Assembly (NCBI RefSeq): GCF_012033735.1
Contig: NZ_JAAVJD010000023.1
Location: 1 to 39,602, forward strand
Length of the DNA: 39,602 nucleotides
Direction of reading: 5' to 3'
Source of the DNA: Streptomyces lonarensis
Lineage (GTDB): Bacteria > Actinomycetota > Actinomycetes > Streptomycetales > Streptomycetaceae
Below, piece after piece: positions 37,386-39,602 of the stretch. The position numbers and the translations under genes were made by a program. The notes beneath the pieces are model-generated. The model ran no database searches. It saw only the letters and a list, made by a program, of their open reading frames with translations, and was not told the DNA's origin. Position 1 is the first letter of the stretch. Each line of letters begins with the position of its first letter.

Positions 37386-37465
37386 GTCCACGTCCCTGAT
37401 CGGGTGGCCTCCGGCGGGCGCGGAGGTTTCGGACTATTTGTCCGTATACCCGATTGTGCCCGTAA

Positions 37466-37669
37466 TCAGTGGCGCGGGGCGTCGCCGTGTCCCTCGACAC
37501 GCTCGACCAGGTAGCGGCCGGCGTCCACCGGACGGGTGGGTGCGCCCTGCTCCAGGCGCCCCAGCAGACGCTGGGCGTCGGCGCGGGTGGTGCAGTGTCC
37601 GATGCGGTAGCGGTGTCCGTTCTCGTCGAGTCGGATGACCTGCCACAGGCGCGCGTTGATGTCGCTCAT
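37466..37669 (-). CDS. small SPOR-like domain protein
   Basis: 67 aa from ATG 37669; AGAGGGG lies 6 nt upstream, and the frame's more upstream ATG lacks a site. The sequence RLWQVIRLDENGHRYRIGHC, then TRADAQRLLGRLE and GRYLVERVEG, has the strand-helix-strand pattern of short SPOR-like proteins that are common and uncharacterised in Streptomyces. No signal peptide or membrane helix. It is in the same direction as the phosphatase gene and 80 bp upstream of it. Confidence 0.8.
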   Translation of the reverse strand: MSDINARLWQVIRLDENGHRYRIGHCTTRADAQRLLGRLEQGAPTRPVDAGRYLVERVEGHGDAPRH

Positions 37670-37819
37670 CCTCACCCCCCTCTGCGCATATGCCACGAGG
37701 GTACGTGCGCGACGCGCTCCCGCGTACGGAACTGGCCACAGCGTGCGCCGTGAAATCGCACTCCGTCGGCCGCCACCGGCGGGCGCGGGGCGTGCAAGGG
37801 GCGCGTACCGCGCCGGAAA

Positions 37820-37846
37820 ACCCGGACGGGGTTGCGCCGTCCGGGT
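37820..37846 (-). terminator. hairpin with minus-strand T tract
   Basis: Perfect 10-bp arms 37820-37829 and 37837-37846, loop 7 nt. Read on the minus strand it is followed by TTTT, a textbook intrinsic terminator, yet no minus-strand gene lies upstream of it before the plus-strand lipoprotein gene at 37965. Confidence 0.5.
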
Positions 37847-37964
37847 GGCAGCCCACCCGCCCGCCGCCGCGCCTCACCCGCCTCGGGCCCGCCCTGACCT
37901 TGGCTTGGGGATTGGTGTGATCAGCCGATAGGCCGAGCGTATGGGCGGACCCGGAGGTAACAGG

Positions 37965-39602
37965 ATGAGTGGACGGCCCTCGAAGGTCGCCCGGCCCCGC
38001 CGGGGCAGCGCGACCCGCCGCACCGCGGCCCTGCTGGCCGGCGCGCTGCTCGCGCCGCTGCTCGCCGCCTGCGGCTCCGGCGACGACGCCGACGACCCGC
38101 CGCCGGCGCGTGCCGTCGCCACCGCCGACCGCGCGTCCCTCACCGAGGGCGGCACCCTCACCTGGGCCGTCGACGCGGTGCCCGGCACCCTCAACGCCTA
38201 CCAGCGCGACGCCGACGAGGTCACCGACCGCGTGGCGCAGGCCGTACTCCCCATGCTCCACACCCTCGACGAGGCCGGACGGCCCGCGCCCAACCCCGAC
38301 TTCCTCGTCTCGGCCGAGGTCACCGCACGCGAGCCCCGGCAGACGGTCGTCTACACCCTCAACCCCGAGGCCCGCTGGAGCGACGGCCAACCCCTCTCCG
38401 CCGAGGACCTCGTCTCCCAGTGGAAGGCGCTCGCCGGCCGCGACAACGCCTACTGGAGTGCCCGCAACGCCGGGTACGACCGGATCGACAGCGTCGAACC
38501 CGGCGACGCGGACGGCGAGGTCCGCGTGACGTTCACCAAGCCCTACGCCGACTGGCGCGGCCTGTTCAGCCCGCTCTACCCGCGCGCGGTGACCGAGAAC
38601 CCCGACGTCTTCAACGAGGGCGCCCGCGACACCCTCGACGTCGGCGCCGGCCCCTTCCTGCTGGAGACCGTCGACCGCGCGGCCGGCCACGTGGTCCTCG
38701 TCCGCAACGAGGACTGGTGGGGGGACCCCGCGCTGCTGGACCGGCTCGTGCTCGCGGCCGTCCCCCACGACCAGCGCCTGCGCTCGCTCGCCGCCGGCCG
38801 CCTCCACGTCGCCGAGGTCACCGCGGCCGAGGCCGACCGGGTCACCGCCGCCGACCGGGACGACGCCGAACAGGCGGCCCCCGCGGCCTCCGGCTCCGCG
38901 GCCGACCTGCCCGCCCCCGACGCGGACGACCCGGCCGCCTCCGAGGACGGCATGGACGGAGCCGCCGCCCCCGCCGCCGCCCCCGACGCCGCACCCGCGC
39001 TGCTCCGCCACGCCGAGGCGCAGCTCGCGGCCCGCACCGAGCCCGACGCCCGCGCCGCCCGGCGGCTCCAGACCGAGGCCGAGCGGGCCGCCGACGCCCA
39101 CGCGGACGTGGTCGCGGCCGGGCTCGTCCAGCGCGACGCCGCCTTCGACCACGCGGAACAGCGCATCTCCGAAGGGCTCTCCGGGGTCAGCGTTCACCGC
39201 GCCTACGCCCCGGCCTACACCCAGCTCGCCGTCAACGGCACCTCCCCGGCACTGAAGGACGAGCGGGTCCGCTGGGCGCTCGCCCGCGGCCTGGACCGCG
39301 AGGCCATCGCCCGCGCCGTCCATGGCCCGGCCGGACTCCCCGCCGGACCGCTCGGCAGCCACCTCTGGGTCCTCGGCCAGGACGGCTACCAGGACACCAG
39401 CACCGGGCTCGGCGAGACCGGCGCCGACCACGCCACCCGCCAGCTCGACGAGGCGGGCTGGCGCCGCGGCCCCGTCCTGCCGCCCGCCGACCCCGGCTCC
39501 GACACCGTGGACGCCAAGACCGGCGCCGGTGCCGCCCCCGCGGTCCCCGTCCGCCTCGGGGCGACCGTCGCCGCGGCGCAGCAGCGCGCCGCCGTGCTGC
39601 GC
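37965..39602 (+). CDS. ABC transporter substrate-binding lipoprotein (SBP_bac_5), 3' end outside window
   Basis: 546 codons are open from ATG 37965 to the window edge; GGAGG is 8 nt upstream. Basic N-terminus, hydrophobic core and lipobox LLAAC (Cys about 36) show a lipoprotein. The mature part begins GGTLTWAVDAVPGTLNAYQ and continues with ARWSDGQPLSAEDLVSQWKA, VTFTKPYADWRGLFSPLYP and VLVRNEDWWGDP, the family 5 (oligopeptide/dipeptide) binding-protein fold. Between about residues 290 and 405 an Ala/Asp/Glu-rich, probably helical segment is inserted. The fold resumes at AYTQLAVNGTSPAL and VRWALARGLDREAIARA. It probably captures peptides for an ABC importer encoded beyond the edge. In-frame C-terminus not visible. 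Confidence 0.92.
   Translation, partial: MSGRPSKVARPRRGSATRRTAALLAGALLAPLLAACGSGDDADDPPPARAVATADRASLTEGGTLTWAVDAVPGTLNAYQRDADEVTDRVAQAVLPMLHTLDEAGRPAPNPDFLVSAEVTAREPRQTVVYTLNPEARWSDGQPLSAEDLVSQWKALAGRDNAYWSARNAGYDRIDSVEPGDADGEVRVTFTKPYADWRGLFSPLYPRAVTENPDVFNEGARDTLDVGAGPFLLETVDRAAGHVVLVRNEDWWGDPALLDRLVLAAVPHDQRLRSLAAGRLHVAEVTAAEADRVTAADRDDAEQAAPAASGSAADLPAPDADDPAASEDGMDGAAAPAAAPDAAPALLRHAEAQLAARTEPDARAARRLQTEAERAADAHADVVAAGLVQRDAAFDHAEQRISEGLSGVSVHRAYAPAYTQLAVNGTSPALKDERVRWALARGLDREAIARAVHGPAGLPAGPLGSHLWVLGQDGYQDTSTGLGETGADHATRQLDEAGWRRGPVLPPADPGSDTVDAKTGAGAAPAVPVRLGATVAAAQQRAAVLR

Overview
The window is chromosomal DNA of a high-GC actinomycete, almost certainly Streptomyces or a close relative. 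Reasons: very strong G/C preference at third codon positions, frequent GTG starts, a WhiB-like regulator, DUF1707, DUF4245, DUF402 and DUF6542 proteins, two SpoIIE-type phosphatases with GAF and HATPase domains, and a fused MrpA/MrpB antiporter subunit. No rRNA, tRNA, CRISPR array or insertion sequence was recognised.

Left part (1-18.4 kb): a possible AI-2E transporter remnant runs off the left edge. It is followed by a membrane alpha/beta-hydrolase (-) and, divergently, a catalase. Next come a secreted/membrane protein of unknown function (-), a cytosolic Ser/Thr kinase, class I fumarase, a methyltransferase, class II fumarase, a DUF402 protein and a GAF-SpoIIE-HATPase phosphatase. A 20-bp-stem terminator separates these from the peroxide-defence locus ahpC-ahpD (-) with divergent oxyR (+). 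DUF1707/LiaF-like and WhiB-like genes follow. Catalase, AhpCD/OxyR and the paired O2-sensitive and O2-stable fumarases give this part a redox theme.

Middle (18.4-25.1 kb): conserved housekeeping genes. These are glpX (-), a DUF4245 protein (+), xseB and xseA (-), ispH (+), a DUF6542 membrane protein (-) and ychF (+). Convergent pairs are separated by long GC-rich hairpins. Many genes here have a TAnnnT box 6-7 nt before the start codon and no Shine-Dalgarno sequence, which suggests leaderless mRNAs.

Accessory island (about 25.2-26.9 kb): lower GC. It holds a decayed plus-strand gene broken by a frame change and a stop, then a compact toxin-antitoxin pair (ribbon-helix-helix antitoxin and PIN toxin, GTGA overlap). 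Three CCATA half-sites spaced 11 bp overlap the antitoxin promoter and start.

Right part (27.1-39.6 kb): a complete Mrp-type Na+(K+)/H+ antiporter operon, mrpA(B)-C-D-E-F-G (-), with overlapping stops and starts and a long upstream region carrying a promoter, an operator-like inverted repeat and a possible 71-aa leader ORF. Then a GntR/UTRA regulator (+), a large PAS-PAS-GAF-PP2C-HATPase phosphatase (-), a short SPOR-like protein (-), and a peptide-type ABC substrate-binding lipoprotein cut by the right edge (+). Family assignments come from recognised motifs and remembered families; no database search was run.
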